A stretch of DNA of 64,000 bases. Origin: UBA6144 sp964399165. GTDB taxonomy: Bacteria > Bdellovibrionota > Bacteriovoracia > Bacteriovoracales > Bacteriovoracaceae. The stretch lies in NCBI GenBank assembly GCA_964399165.1, contig CAYNPO010000014.1, forward strand, positions 29,391-93,390, written 5' to 3'. A program made the translations under genes and the position numbers. The notes below the pieces were generated by a model that did no database searches, was not told the DNA's origin, and was given only the letters and a program-made list of their open reading frames with translations. Below are positions 34,013 through 43,039 of the stretch, in pieces (the first letter of the stretch is position 1; each line of letters begins with the position of its first letter).

Positions 34013-35548
34013 ATGGGTCCCCGGGTTTTCTACGTGGGCTGCGTGGGGGAGTTTTGGGCGGATGCCGCAAAATGGCTCGAACAGGAGCGTGGCTGGCAAG
34101 CCGTCTTCTGGAGCGGGGTGGGGCGCGGTCACACCGACTCGCGTCTTCCCAACGAGGACCATGTGCGTCGGCTTTTCCCAGAAGTCATTTTCCACGACGC
34201 CCTAGCCATGGAGCACTTGGCGGGATTGGCCCGGCGCTATCCCGATGGGGCGGACCTGCATGCAGTGGGCAGCGGGCTTTACGAGGCTTTTTTCATGCAT
34301 GCCCGACAGGAGAGTGCTGGGGACACCCACACCTTGCATGACCGTTGGATGGCCTATGTGAACCACTACGCCAAATGGGATGCTTTGGTGGAAGAGCTGC
34401 GGCCCGACCTGGTCTTCCATCCCGAGATTCCGCATTTCACTTCCGACTTGGCCCTCATGCACGTGGCGCGCCGACGTGGAGTTCGCACGATCTATGGCTA
34501 CTTCACCAAGTTCCGCAAAGGGCGCGTGTGGACGGCGGACCCCTACCGCAAATCCCTCTATCCCCGGCGGGTGATGGAGGACGCGCCCCTCGATCCACGG
34601 GTGACTGAGTACGTGGGGAAGCTGCGGGCGCGCCAGTACGAGGTTCCACTCGTGGAGCGCCAGTTCACTACCCGCGCGGCCAATAGCGGAGTGATCAATT
34701 GGAGTTACGGCTGCGCCCGCGCCATGTTGGGCCAGTTGCTGAGGGGGAAGGCTTTCCGCCGCGTGTACGACCACACGCTGGCACGTGACTCACACATTAC
34801 CCGTGCCGCCCTCCCACCCACCTGGTTGCGCCACCGCTGGAACCTCTACAGGGGGGGGCTGTTGAACATCGCCAACTACGCCGCTTACCGGAGGCTGGAG
34901 GGACGCGCGGATTTCACGCGCCCATACGTGTACTTCGCCCCGAGTTACCAACCTGAGCGCACCACGTCCCCGGACGCCGGGCTGTACGTGGACACCGGTT
35001 ACCTTCTGCGGCTGGTGCGTGAATTGGTGCCTAAGGAGTGGGAGATCCTTTACAAGGAACACCCGCGCAACTTCGATCCGCGCTCACGGGGCTACCTGCT
35101 ACGGGACCAGCTGTTTTACCGCGAGATATCTTCCATACCGGGAGTCCGCCTTCTCAGTCTCGACCACGATTCTTTCGAGCTCATAGATCACGCCAAGTTT
35201 TGCGTCACGGCCACGGGGTCGGTGGGATTGGAGGCAGCCTTGCGCGGGAAACAGGCCATCATTTGGGGATCTCCCTGGTATGAGGGGGTGGATGGCGCCT
35301 TCAGAGTGGAAACCCGGGCGGAGTTCACCGCCGCTTTGGCCAAGATCACCGCTGGCTACGCCAATGATCTGGAGTACAACAAACGCTACCTCAACACGTT
35401 GTTGCGTTTGGAGGGTGAGTTCCCCCACTTGTTCCGGGAGCGGGAGGTGCGCGAGCTGAAGCGGCAGGATCCCGCCGCATATGGCGCCCAGGTGGAGGCC
35501 ATGGGACGCTCGCTGATTGATTTCTTGGCGTCCGAGGATGTCCATTGA
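34013..35548 (+). CDS. Capsule-polysaccharide-type glycosyltransferase (Capsule_synth family-like)
   Basis: A 511-residue protein with a two-lobed GT-B appearance. The N-terminal lobe contains LVEELRPDLVFHPEIPHFTSDLALMHVAR and GVRTIYGYFTK; the C-terminal lobe has EILYKEHPRNF and CVTATGSVGLEAALRGKQAIIWG, the signature region of the KpsC/KpsS-like capsule synthesis family. Some relatives use CMP-sugars, and this gene lies near the CMP-nonulosonate synthetase, so it is a candidate to transfer a nonulosonic acid (inference). The ATG at 34013 follows the oxygenase stop by 2 bp. Confidence 0.8.
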   Translation: MGPRVFYVGCVGEFWADAAKWLEQERGWQAVFWSGVGRGHTDSRLPNEDHVRRLFPEVIFHDALAMEHLAGLARRYPDGADLHAVGSGLYEAFFMHARQESAGDTHTLHDRWMAYVNHYAKWDALVEELRPDLVFHPEIPHFTSDLALMHVARRRGVRTIYGYFTKFRKGRVWTADPYRKSLYPRRVMEDAPLDPRVTEYVGKLRARQYEVPLVERQFTTRAANSGVINWSYGCARAMLGQLLRGKAFRRVYDHTLARDSHITRAALPPTWLRHRWNLYRGGLLNIANYAAYRRLEGRADFTRPYVYFAPSYQPERTTSPDAGLYVDTGYLLRLVRELVPKEWEILYKEHPRNFDPRSRGYLLRDQLFYREISSIPGVRLLSLDHDSFELIDHAKFCVTATGSVGLEAALRGKQAIIWGSPWYEGVDGAFRVETRAEFTAALAKITAGYANDLEYNKRYLNTLLRLEGEFPHLFREREVRELKRQDPAAYGAQVEAMGRSLIDFLASEDVH

Positions 35549-36915
35549 GCCCTTCTGCCGACGAACTCGCCCGCTGGATTCGCGAGGGCGAAGCCGATCC
35601 CGCCTTGCGCAGGTTGCGCGTGGGGCGGGTGGACGCATGGCCTTTGCTGCGACTGAGTTGGGCCAGTGCGCTCGGTTTGTTACTGGTGCCCGCGCCACGT
35701 TCTGGCGCGGGCACGGCACTTCCTCGCTGGCGCGGGCTCCGTCACCTACCTATGCTGTGGTGGGAGTTGCTTCGCACACGCGGAGGCGTACTGGCTTTCC
35801 ACAGTGCCAATAGCCGTTTTCTGGAAAATGCCGGCGAGCTGGTGGCTCCGCACCTCTTCCCAGTCTTGAAAGAGCTTTCGGCTCGTCATCCGGTGCTGGT
35901 GATGGAGTATGGGGCCCAGGGGAAATCCCCGGTGCGTTCTTTTAGCGCCTTCTCCCACGGGGAAGCCCTCATCTGGATGGCTTCTTTCTTGGTGCGGCGT
36001 TTGCGTCTTTCCCCTCCCGGCCTGGGCGAGCTGCGCGTGGCGCTGGAGCGCATGGGGGTGCCGGCCCCTCAGGCGAGTCAGGCATTGGAAAATGTGGCTG
36101 CCGCTCATGTGCTGGCAGGGTGGTGGGAGCGCCTGCTGCGATTCCATCGCACTGGCGGTGTGTGGATGCTTTGTTATTACACCCGCCCGGGCATGGCCTT
36201 ATGCGCGGCCGCTCGCAGCGTGGGCATACCTTGCATCGACGTGCAGCACGGCGCTCAAAGCAGCCGCCATTACGCTTACTGCGGTTTCGAGGGGCACGCT
36301 ATCCAGCCTTATAACACCCTTCCCACCGCGTTCTGGACCTGGGGAGCGCGTGAAGCCGAGTGGCTCAAATCCTGGGTGGGCGAGGGCACATCGGTCCAGG
36401 TGGTGGGGTACCCCACGGCGAAACTCCCTTTGGCCCCTGTGCCGGCGGAGCTTCCCAGGGAGAGATGTGCCCTTTTCACCGTGGATCAGCGCACGGAACC
36501 AGCTCAGGTTGACGCCATTCTCGCCGCCAACCCCCGCTGGACGTGGCTTATCCGCCTGCATCCCTCCATGCGTACTGAAGCCGCCGAATGGCAGCGCCGT
36601 CTAGGGCCAGGCGTATGGGTAGAGTGGCCTACGAAAGCGGCCCTTCCCACTGTGCTTCGGAACGTAGATTGCCATGTGACCCATTACTCGGGGGTGGTGG
36701 CTGAAGCGGCGTTGTTGGGTGTGTTCTCGATCATGACCCATCCCCGCTCACTGGAGTTTTATCCAGAATTAGTGCGGGATGGGTTGGCAATTTTCAATGA
36801 AAACCCGCATTTGGATGAGCTGATGGCCCAGCGCAAGGAGGAGTCCCTGCTAGACCCACCGGACTACCTTGCTTTGTGGGAGCGGACTCGCATGGAGGAT
36901 GAATTTGGTCTTTGA
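35545..36915 (+). CDS. GT-B-like surface polysaccharide glycosyltransferase
   Basis: A 456-residue protein. IDVQHGAQSSRHYAYCGFEG and WLIRLHPSM with HVTHYSGVVAEAALLGVFSI follow the order of the CDP-glycerol / capsule family glycosyltransferases. It begins with TTG at 35545, overlapping the stop of the preceding gene (TTGA); the next ATG is 69 codons later, so TTG is favoured. A hydrophobic part near residues 35-80 could be membrane-associated. Sugar unknown; with the previous gene it forms a pair that could add two sugars in turn. Confidence 0.72.
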   Translation: MSPSADELARWIREGEADPALRRLRVGRVDAWPLLRLSWASALGLLLVPAPRSGAGTALPRWRGLRHLPMLWWELLRTRGGVLAFHSANSRFLENAGELVAPHLFPVLKELSARHPVLVMEYGAQGKSPVRSFSAFSHGEALIWMASFLVRRLRLSPPGLGELRVALERMGVPAPQASQALENVAAAHVLAGWWERLLRFHRTGGVWMLCYYTRPGMALCAAARSVGIPCIDVQHGAQSSRHYAYCGFEGHAIQPYNTLPTAFWTWGAREAEWLKSWVGEGTSVQVVGYPTAKLPLAPVPAELPRERCALFTVDQRTEPAQVDAILAANPRWTWLIRLHPSMRTEAAEWQRRLGPGVWVEWPTKAALPTVLRNVDCHVTHYSGVVAEAALLGVFSIMTHPRSLEFYPELVRDGLAIFNENPHLDELMAQRKEESLLDPPDYLALWERTRMEDEFGL

Positions 36916-38024
36916 CTCACATGGAAAATTGGCCAAAGATGGCAGCCATGGCCATTGAGACCTACAGCTCCCGGCAACAGAATTTCTTGTCCGCCAAAAT
37001 CCAGGGACAGCAAACCGCCCAGACCTTCTCGGCTCGTGCACCTTTCCCCACCAAGGCATTGGTGGAACTTTCCAATTGGTGCAACCACGCCTGCGTGTTT
37101 TGCACCAACCCGCGCATGGTACGGGGTAAGGGGTTCCTGGATATCGGCCTGTACCGGCGGTTCGTCCAGGATTCGGTTAGCCTGGGATTGAAGGAACTGG
37201 GCCTCTACACCACGGGTGAGCCCTTCTTTGTGAAGAACCTGGTAGACTTTGTGAGTGTCGCCAAGGACGCGGGCGTGGATTATGTTTACATCACCACCAA
37301 CGGCGCCATGGCCACCATGGACAAGGTGGAGCCCCTGTTGCGCGCGGGCCTGGATAGTCTCAAGTTTTCCGTCAACGCCGGCACCCGCGAAACGTACCGA
37401 TTGGTGCATGGAAAGGACGACTTCGACACCGTGGTGGCGAACATCCGTGCCATCGCCGCCCGCCAACGAGAAGCCTATCCAAGCCTGCGGCTCTCCGCCT
37501 CCTGCGTGGTCACCAAATACGTTGAAAACGAGCGTCAGGCTTTGATCGACGCCATCGGCGATCTGGTGGAGGAGATTGTCTTTGTGGGCGTGGGCGGGCA
37601 GGGGGGCCAATCCCTGGACCAACTTGCCCTCCTTGAGTCCACTCTCTCCGACCGTCCCCCGCGCCTCGGGGAAGCTAAACCTTGCGCCATGCTTTGGAAC
37701 CGCTTGCACCTCACGAGGGAGGGGTATCTCACCCTATGCTGCATCGATTATGAGAACGTGCTCAGCTACGCCGACTTAAGCCAGGTGTCGGTGGCGGAAG
37801 CCTGGAACAACCAAGTCATCATGGAGATGCGCCAGCGACAGATTGATCAGAAGCTTGAAGACACTCTTTGCCACAATTGCTTGTACAACGAGAAAAAGCC
37901 GTTCCGCCCCATTAGCCCCATCGGGCGTGAGGAAGGCGTGGGCTACGAATCCGTCCACGAGAAAGGCAGTGCTGGGGTTGCCGACCGCATCGCCCAGCTG
38001 GAAAAGAACCACGCCCGCTCTTAG
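36912..38024 (+). CDS. Radical SAM protein with C-terminal cysteine-rich domain
   Basis: A 370-residue protein. CNHACVFC near residues 57-64 is the CxxxCxxC ligand set for the 4Fe-4S cluster, followed by LYTTGEPFF and YITTNGAMATMDKV. The C-terminus has more cysteines (CAMLWNR, TLCCIDYEN, CHNCLYNE), as in SPASM-type proteins that hold further clusters. The TTG at 36912 overlaps the previous stop; ATG 36921 is an alternative. Radical SAM enzymes in glycan loci can carry out deoxygenation, epimerisation or C-methylation; which is not clear here. Its stop overlaps the pseG stop tail to tail. Confidence 0.83.
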   Translation: MTHMENWPKMAAMAIETYSSRQQNFLSAKIQGQQTAQTFSARAPFPTKALVELSNWCNHACVFCTNPRMVRGKGFLDIGLYRRFVQDSVSLGLKELGLYTTGEPFFVKNLVDFVSVAKDAGVDYVYITTNGAMATMDKVEPLLRAGLDSLKFSVNAGTRETYRLVHGKDDFDTVVANIRAIAARQREAYPSLRLSASCVVTKYVENERQALIDAIGDLVEEIVFVGVGGQGGQSLDQLALLESTLSDRPPRLGEAKPCAMLWNRLHLTREGYLTLCCIDYENVLSYADLSQVSVAEAWNNQVIMEMRQRQIDQKLEDTLCHNCLYNEKKPFRPISPIGREEGVGYESVHEKGSAGVADRIAQLEKNHARS

Positions 38025-39067
38025 CCCGTTCCCGCCAGCCATTCCGCCACTTCCGGCGCGCGGCTCCCCACTGCAAGGCCGAGGCAAGCCTGGCCATAAG
38101 ACACACGGCGTGCGCGATCTGCTACCAGGCGGGCGACCGCCTCCCTCATCGCTCCCGGGGGGAGCGCCTGGACCTCGCCCAAGTACTCCTGGTATCCATG
38201 GGTCGCCAGGCTGCGGGAGAGTTCTACTTGGTTCTCTGCCACCGCCACCACCGTGCCGGACACGCCGAAGTACGCGCGTTCCCAGGTGATGGAACCGCCC
38301 GCACCGAGGTACAAATCGGTCTCCGCCAGCAGCCCCGCCACGTCACGGCTTCCCACCACCACGTTGAGACCGGCTTCGGTCCCAGCCGCGCGCCATTCTT
38401 CCCGCAGGGGGTGCCCACCGCCCACCAACAAAGTGGCTTCCACCCCCGGGACGGGGCGCTCCCGCCATTCCCTTAGGAACATGCCAGAAGCGCGGTGGGA
38501 ATCCGTGCCCCCAAAGAAAACTAAAAGGCGGCGCGCGCCCTCCCGTGGGACGGGGGGCCGGGCGTGGGAGAAAAATGAGGGGTGCAGCAGGGCGAAGGCG
38601 GGACCCAGGAAGAGCTTTGTCGCCATGGGGACCCGACCGGCCCAACGGGCGGCATGGCCCGCGTGGAAATTCTGGTCCAGGAGTGCGTCGCAGTCATGTT
38701 CTCGGAAGAGATCGTCCACGACCAGTACCCGATGCCCGGCAGACCTCATCGTCGTCTCCCAAGTCTTTCCCAGCGCATAATGGTCGAGGATGACCCCGTC
38801 GGGACGCTCTTTTACGAGGGTCGCCAAGACATCCGCCGCGTCCTGAGTTTCGGTGAAGGAAGCGTCATAGCGCGTCACTTTGAACTGTAATTCCTCAATC
38901 ACGTTGATTATATTGTGGTCCAGTTCCCGGCACGCGAAAGTCGACAGGTGTCCCCGGTGGCGCAACCATTGGGCGAGGGCGAGGCATCGCATGACGTGTC
39001 CAGTCCCAATGACCGACGATGAATCGCAACGGAACAGGAATTTTTTCGGAGCCCCCATGTTGGCCAT
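38021..39067 (-). CDS. pseG: UDP-2,4-diacetamido-2,4,6-trideoxy-altropyranose hydrolase (PseG)
   Basis: A 348-residue GT-B fold hydrolase. FLFRCDSSSVIGTGHVMRCLALAQ is the PseG N-terminal signature containing the catalytic-type His; VILDHYALG, LVFFGGTDSHRASG and LYLGAGGSITWERAYFGV complete it. It releases UDP from the pseudaminic precursor. Start is ATG 39067 or 39058; longer readings to 39301 would overlap pseI. It is divergent from pseI with only about 20 bp between them. Confidence 0.9.
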   Translation of the reverse strand: MANMGAPKKFLFRCDSSSVIGTGHVMRCLALAQWLRHRGHLSTFACRELDHNIINVIEELQFKVTRYDASFTETQDAADVLATLVKERPDGVILDHYALGKTWETTMRSAGHRVLVVDDLFREHDCDALLDQNFHAGHAARWAGRVPMATKLFLGPAFALLHPSFFSHARPPVPREGARRLLVFFGGTDSHRASGMFLREWRERPVPGVEATLLVGGGHPLREEWRAAGTEAGLNVVVGSRDVAGLLAETDLYLGAGGSITWERAYFGVSGTVVAVAENQVELSRSLATHGYQEYLGEVQALPPGAMREAVARLVADRARRVSYGQACLGLAVGSRAPEVAEWLAGTG

Positions 39068-39088
39068 GTTAACCCAGAAGGAACGTCC

Positions 39089-40132
39089 ATGAAACTCGCC
39101 GGCAGGGAAATCGGCTCGGGATTCCGTCCGTATTTCATCGCGGAAATGTCGGGCAACCACAACCAATCGCTGGAGAAGGCCCTCTCCATCGTGGACGCTG
39201 CCGCGGCAGCGGGGGCCGACGCCCTCAAGATCCAGACCTACACCCCAGACACGCTGACCATCGACCACCGCGAAGGGGAGTTTTTCATCGCCGACCCGCA
39301 AAGCCTATGGAAGGGACAGTCCCTCTACGAGCTTTACCGGACCGCCATGACCCCGTGGGAGTGGCATGAACCACTCATGCGCCGATGCCATGAAAAGGGA
39401 CTGACTTTCTTCAGCACCCCCTTCGACGGCACGGCGGTGGATTTCTTGGAGAGGCTGGGAACCCCCTTCTACAAGATCGCCTCATTCGAGAACAACGACC
39501 TGCCACTCATCCGCCGGGTCGCGGCCACCGGCAAACCCGTGATCATCTCCACGGGCATGGCCTCCTTACCAGAAATTGCCGAAGCGGTGGAGGCTGCGCG
39601 CGGTGCGGGCTGCAAGGACCTGGTGTTGCTCAAGTGCACCAGTGCCTATCCCGCCCAGGCCAAAGACTCTAATCTGCGCTCCATTCCCCACCTGCGGGAA
39701 ACCTTCAAGGTGGACGTGGGACTTTCCGACCACACCATGGGCGGCGCCATCCCTGTCGCTGCGGTGGCCATGGGCGCCTCGGTCGTGGAGAAGCATTTCA
39801 CCCTCTCACGCGCTGAGGGAGGCGTGGACTCCGCGTTTTCCCTAGAGCCGGCGGAATTCGCCGCCATGGTGAGGGACGCCAGCATGGCCTGGGAGGCGTT
39901 GGGCAGTGTCCACTACGGCATGACCGACCAGGAGCAGAAATCCCGCGTCTATCGGCGTTCGCTCTACGTGGTGAAGGACATCGCCGAAGGGGAGCAGCTG
40001 ACGAGCGAGAACATTCGCATCATCCGGCCCGGGTTCGGGCTCGCCCCCAAATACCTGGACGTGGTGCTGGGCAAGCGGGCCAGCCGTCCCCTTAAGCGGG
40101 GGACCGCCATGGAATGGGGCTGCTTCTTCTAG
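39089..40132 (+). CDS. pseI: Pseudaminic acid synthase (PseI)
   Basis: A 347-residue synthase that condenses the free 6-deoxy-altrose derivative with phosphoenolpyruvate. EMSGNHNQSLEKAL is the PseI form of the first barrel motif, then KIQTYTPDTLTID, FFSTPFDGTAVDFL, KIASFENNDLPLI and GLSDHTMGGAIPVAA. EKHFTLSRAEGGVDSAFSLEP is the pseudaminic-specific loop. A SAF domain ends the protein (RRSLYVVKDIAEGEQLTSE). It differs clearly from LegI at 27596. Confidence 0.94.
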   Translation: MKLAGREIGSGFRPYFIAEMSGNHNQSLEKALSIVDAAAAAGADALKIQTYTPDTLTIDHREGEFFIADPQSLWKGQSLYELYRTAMTPWEWHEPLMRRCHEKGLTFFSTPFDGTAVDFLERLGTPFYKIASFENNDLPLIRRVAATGKPVIISTGMASLPEIAEAVEAARGAGCKDLVLLKCTSAYPAQAKDSNLRSIPHLRETFKVDVGLSDHTMGGAIPVAAVAMGASVVEKHFTLSRAEGGVDSAFSLEPAEFAAMVRDASMAWEALGSVHYGMTDQEQKSRVYRRSLYVVKDIAEGEQLTSENIRIIRPGFGLAPKYLDVVLGKRASRPLKRGTAMEWGCFF

Positions 40133-40215
40133 GATTCACCAGACGCGTGGCGTTGTCGGAAACGCTGTAGCTTCCATCCATTCTTCTTTATGATGGGCTC
40201 CTTCGAGGAACGCTT
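40133..40215. promoter_or_regulatory. Gap before pseB with weak hairpin and possible promoter
   Basis: An 83-bp gap splits pseI from pseB. It contains a short inverted repeat GCGTT-6 nt-AACGC (40150-40165), followed by a T-rich stretch (40180-40189), which could be a weak terminator. TATGAT at 40189-40194 is a 4- to 5-base match to a -10 box, but no good -35 box is placed correctly. Both readings are weak. Confidence 0.3.
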
Positions 40216-41241
40216 ATGCCGCATCTGCTAAAGGATAAAACCCTGCTCATTACAGGGGGCACCGGGTCTTTCGGCCGGGCCTTTACTAGTCACTGCCTGG
40301 AAAAATTTCCCGGTCTGAAAAAACTCATCGTCTACTCCCGTGACGAACTCAAGCAGTACGAAATGATGAACGAACCACAGTTCATCCCGTACGCCGAAAA
40401 GCTGCGTTTCTTTATCGGCGATGTGCGGGACGCTGAGCGCCTGCGCCGGGCCTGCGAGGGTGTTGATTACGTGGTCCATGCCGCCGCCATGAAGCAGGTC
40501 CCGGTGGCTGAATACAACCCCATGGAGTGCATCCACACCAACATCATGGGAGCGCAGAATCTTATCAACGCTGCCCTAGACCAATCCGTTAAGAAAGTGG
40601 TGGCCCTCTCCACAGACAAAGCCGCCGCGCCGATCAACCTGTATGGCGCCACCAAGCTGTGCTCGGACAAGCTCTTCATCGCCGCCAACAACATCCGCGG
40701 CTTCCGTGACCTCTCTTTCTCCGTAGTCCGATACGGAAACGTCATGGGCTCCCGTGGGTCAGTCATCCCGTTCTTTCTCAAGAAGCGTGGCGAGGGCGTG
40801 GTGCCGGTCACTCATCAGGACATGACCCGTTTTAACATCACTCTCGAGGAAGGCGTGCAGCTGGTGCTGCGGGCCCTGGGCGAGGCGATTGGCGGGGAGA
40901 TTTACGTCCCCAAGATCCCTTCCTACCGTATCCTCGACATGGTCAAGGCCCTGGCCCCGCGAGCCGAAGTGCGCATGGTGGGCATCCGCCCCGGCGAGAA
41001 AATCCACGAAGAGATGATCACCGAGAGCGACGCGCTCAACACCCTCGACTGCGGATCGCACTACGTGATCCTGCCCGCCAGCCTCCAGCACGCGGAGGAA
41101 GAGTTTGTTCGCCACCACCGCGGCCGCAAGGTCCCACAGGGTTTCCGTTACAATTCCGGCACCAACGAGAGCTGGCTTACCGTGGACCAAATCCGCCAGC
41201 TCGTCCGCCAGCATCTGGATCCGGCTTTCGACCCGGGCTGA
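40216..41241 (+). CDS. pseB: UDP-GlcNAc 4,6-dehydratase, inverting (PseB)
   Basis: A 341-residue SDR of the PseB type. ITGGTGSFGRAF binds NADP, VYSRDELKQYEMM is a PseB hallmark, and AAAMKQVPVAEYNPMECIHTNI, LSTDKAAAPINLYGATK (with the modified YxxxK) and MTRFNITLEEGV continue the family pattern. PseB dehydrates and inverts C5 of UDP-GlcNAc, starting the pseudaminic route. It ends 4 bp before pseC. Confidence 0.95.
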   Translation: MPHLLKDKTLLITGGTGSFGRAFTSHCLEKFPGLKKLIVYSRDELKQYEMMNEPQFIPYAEKLRFFIGDVRDAERLRRACEGVDYVVHAAAMKQVPVAEYNPMECIHTNIMGAQNLINAALDQSVKKVVALSTDKAAAPINLYGATKLCSDKLFIAANNIRGFRDLSFSVVRYGNVMGSRGSVIPFFLKKRGEGVVPVTHQDMTRFNITLEEGVQLVLRALGEAIGGEIYVPKIPSYRILDMVKALAPRAEVRMVGIRPGEKIHEEMITESDALNTLDCGSHYVILPASLQHAEEEFVRHHRGRKVPQGFRYNSGTNESWLTVDQIRQLVRQHLDPAFDPG

Positions 41242-41245
41242 CTGG

Positions 41246-42391
41246 ATGAAACCTCTGCATTACGGACGTCAGGACATCAACGACGACGACCTCGCCGCCG
41301 TGACTGAGGTTTTGAAGGGTGATTTCCTTACCCAAGGTCCGTGGGTTAAACGCTTTGAGGATGCTTTCGCGGCTTTCGTGAAAGCCCCTTACGCACTAGC
41401 GGTGGGCACCGGAACTGCGGCTTTGCAGCTGTCAGTGGCAGCGCTGGGGATCCGCCCAGGGCAGAAGGTGATTGTGACCCCGCTGACCTTTTGCGCTTCC
41501 GCCAACTCTGTTCGCTACGCGGATGGGGAAGTGGTGTTTTGCGACATCGATCCCTCCACTGGCAACCTGGACCCCCGCGCTGTGGGAGAGCTGTTGTCCC
41601 AGGCGCAATCCGGGGAGTACGCCGGTATTATCACGGTGGATTTCGCGGGTATGCCTTCCGCCTTACCAGAACTCCGCGCCCTGGCGGATGCACACGGGTT
41701 ATGGCTCTTGGAAGACGCTTGCCACGCGCCTGGAGGCTTCACGGCCGATGGAGAACCCTGCGGTTCCGGCAAGTATGCCGATGCCGCCGTGTTCAGCTTT
41801 CACCCGGTGAAGCACCTGACCACCGGCGAGGGCGGCATGGTTACCACCGCTCGCCCTGACATCGCCGAGCGCATCTCCGTGCTACGCACCCACGGCATCG
41901 TGCGCGACTCTGCGAAGTTCAAACGTAGACCTGATGGGCCCTGGTACCATGAGATGCAGGAGCTGGGGTGGAATCACCGCCTTCCCGACACCGCCTGCGC
42001 CCTGGGATTGTCTCAGCTCAAGCGGCTCGGGGCCTTTCTGGAGCGCCGACGCTGGATCGCCGCCCGCTATGACGAGGCCTTCAGGGACGCTTCCTCGCTG
42101 CCATTCACGCCGGGCGCCCACGCCAAGGGCCACGCCCACCACTTGTACGTTGTGCTCAATGATCGTCGGGACGAGCTGATGGAACACCTGAAGAAAGAGG
42201 GTATCCACCCCCAGGTTCACTACATCCCGACCCACCTGATGCCTTACTACCTCGAGCGCTACGCGGGGGCATACGAAGGGCGCCTACCCCAAGCCGAGGC
42301 GTACTACCGGCGCTGCCTCAGCCTTCCCATGTACCCTGCCATGACCGACGCGGATGTGGACCGCGTGATCAGATCCGTGCGTTCGTTCTGA
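41246..42391 (+). CDS. pseC: UDP-4-amino-4,6-dideoxy-N-acetyl-altrosamine transaminase (PseC)
   Basis: A 381-residue DegT-family aminotransferase. HYGRQDINDDDLAAV near the start, LTQGPWVKRFEDAF, TPLTFCASANSVRYA and LLEDACHAPGG are PseC blocks; the PLP lysine is near residue 189 in FHPVKHLTTGEGG. It adds the C4 amino group. ATG 41246 is used because it lies just after the pseB stop; a reading from 41105 would overlap pseB heavily. The convergent formyltransferase gene begins on the other side of a 6-bp gap. Confidence 0.94.
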   Translation: MKPLHYGRQDINDDDLAAVTEVLKGDFLTQGPWVKRFEDAFAAFVKAPYALAVGTGTAALQLSVAALGIRPGQKVIVTPLTFCASANSVRYADGEVVFCDIDPSTGNLDPRAVGELLSQAQSGEYAGIITVDFAGMPSALPELRALADAHGLWLLEDACHAPGGFTADGEPCGSGKYADAAVFSFHPVKHLTTGEGGMVTTARPDIAERISVLRTHGIVRDSAKFKRRPDGPWYHEMQELGWNHRLPDTACALGLSQLKRLGAFLERRRWIAARYDEAFRDASSLPFTPGAHAKGHAHHLYVVLNDRRDELMEHLKKEGIHPQVHYIPTHLMPYYLERYAGAYEGRLPQAEAYYRRCLSLPMYPAMTDADVDRVIRSVRSF

Positions 42392-42397
42392 GCGTCT

Positions 42398-43039
42398 TCA
42401 GCCTTTGTGGATCTTCAGCACATACTTGCGGCCGTGCAGATGGAAGAATGCTGGGTATCGTTCGTTGTCGCACACTCTGAGCAAGTTGAATTGCTCTGCG
42501 ATAGACTTGTGCGGGTCGAGTTCGCTGTCGGCGGGCCCGCGACGCGGGTAGCGGGATTCCGCTCCCTCCTGAGGCTTAGCTAGCGCCGCGGGGTAAGCAT
42601 CAAAAAAGCTCCCCATCAGCCGGACTGTGGCCGCTGCGATCGCCTCGCGGATCTCCTCCACCAATTCATGTCCTTCAAATGCTAATTCGTCCCGTAGGTA
42701 AACCGGGCCCGAATCGAGACCTTCCGCTGCCTCAAAAAGAGTGAGGGGGATGAGATTTTTTCCCTCAAGAATCTGCCATGTGGCGGGGGACATGCCCTTG
42801 CCCTGCGGGAGGGCGCTGGCGTGGACTACCAGGTTATGCCGGTGGCGGGCCAGGAAAGCGGCATCCACCACCCGCTCATAACTCAGGAGCAGGCACACGT
42901 CGGCGGCACCGGTTTCGGCGCGGTGGTCGTGCCCCAGGCGAGTAAGGGCGTCGGGAAAACGGCGCTTGATCTCCTCTTCAAGCGTCGGCACGTATTTGAT
43001 GAACCAACTTTTCTCGTCGACCAGGATCAAGCATTGCAT
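42398..43039 (-). CDS. Formyltransferase-family protein beside the pseudaminic genes
   Basis: A 213-residue protein of the formyltransferase superfamily lacking the larger C-terminal domain of the other two. LVVHASALPQGKGMSPATW holds the catalytic-type His73, and LDSGPVYLRDE the Asp near residue 109. The position two before the His is Val71 rather than Asn, although Asn69 lies close. The HAS-LP-x-GKG-x-SP form is familiar from flagellin-modification formyltransferases. No PseH acetyltransferase occurs in the window, so this protein is the candidate to acylate the PseC product and give a 7-N-formyl pseudaminic acid (inference). Confidence 0.82.
   Translation of the reverse strand: MQCLILVDEKSWFIKYVPTLEEEIKRRFPDALTRLGHDHRAETGAADVCLLLSYERVVDAAFLARHRHNLVVHASALPQGKGMSPATWQILEGKNLIPLTLFEAAEGLDSGPVYLRDELAFEGHELVEEIREAIAAATVRLMGSFFDAYPAALAKPQEGAESRYPRRGPADSELDPHKSIAEQFNLLRVCDNERYPAFFHLHGRKYVLKIHKG

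Noticed and set aside
39068..39301. N-terminal extension of pseG
   Set aside because: It would overlap pseI on the other strand and shows no relation to PseG proteins.
40150..40189. Possible strong rho-independent terminator after pseI
   Set aside because: The stem has only 5 base pairs and the T-run is interrupted, so only a weak signal is noted in the gap entry.
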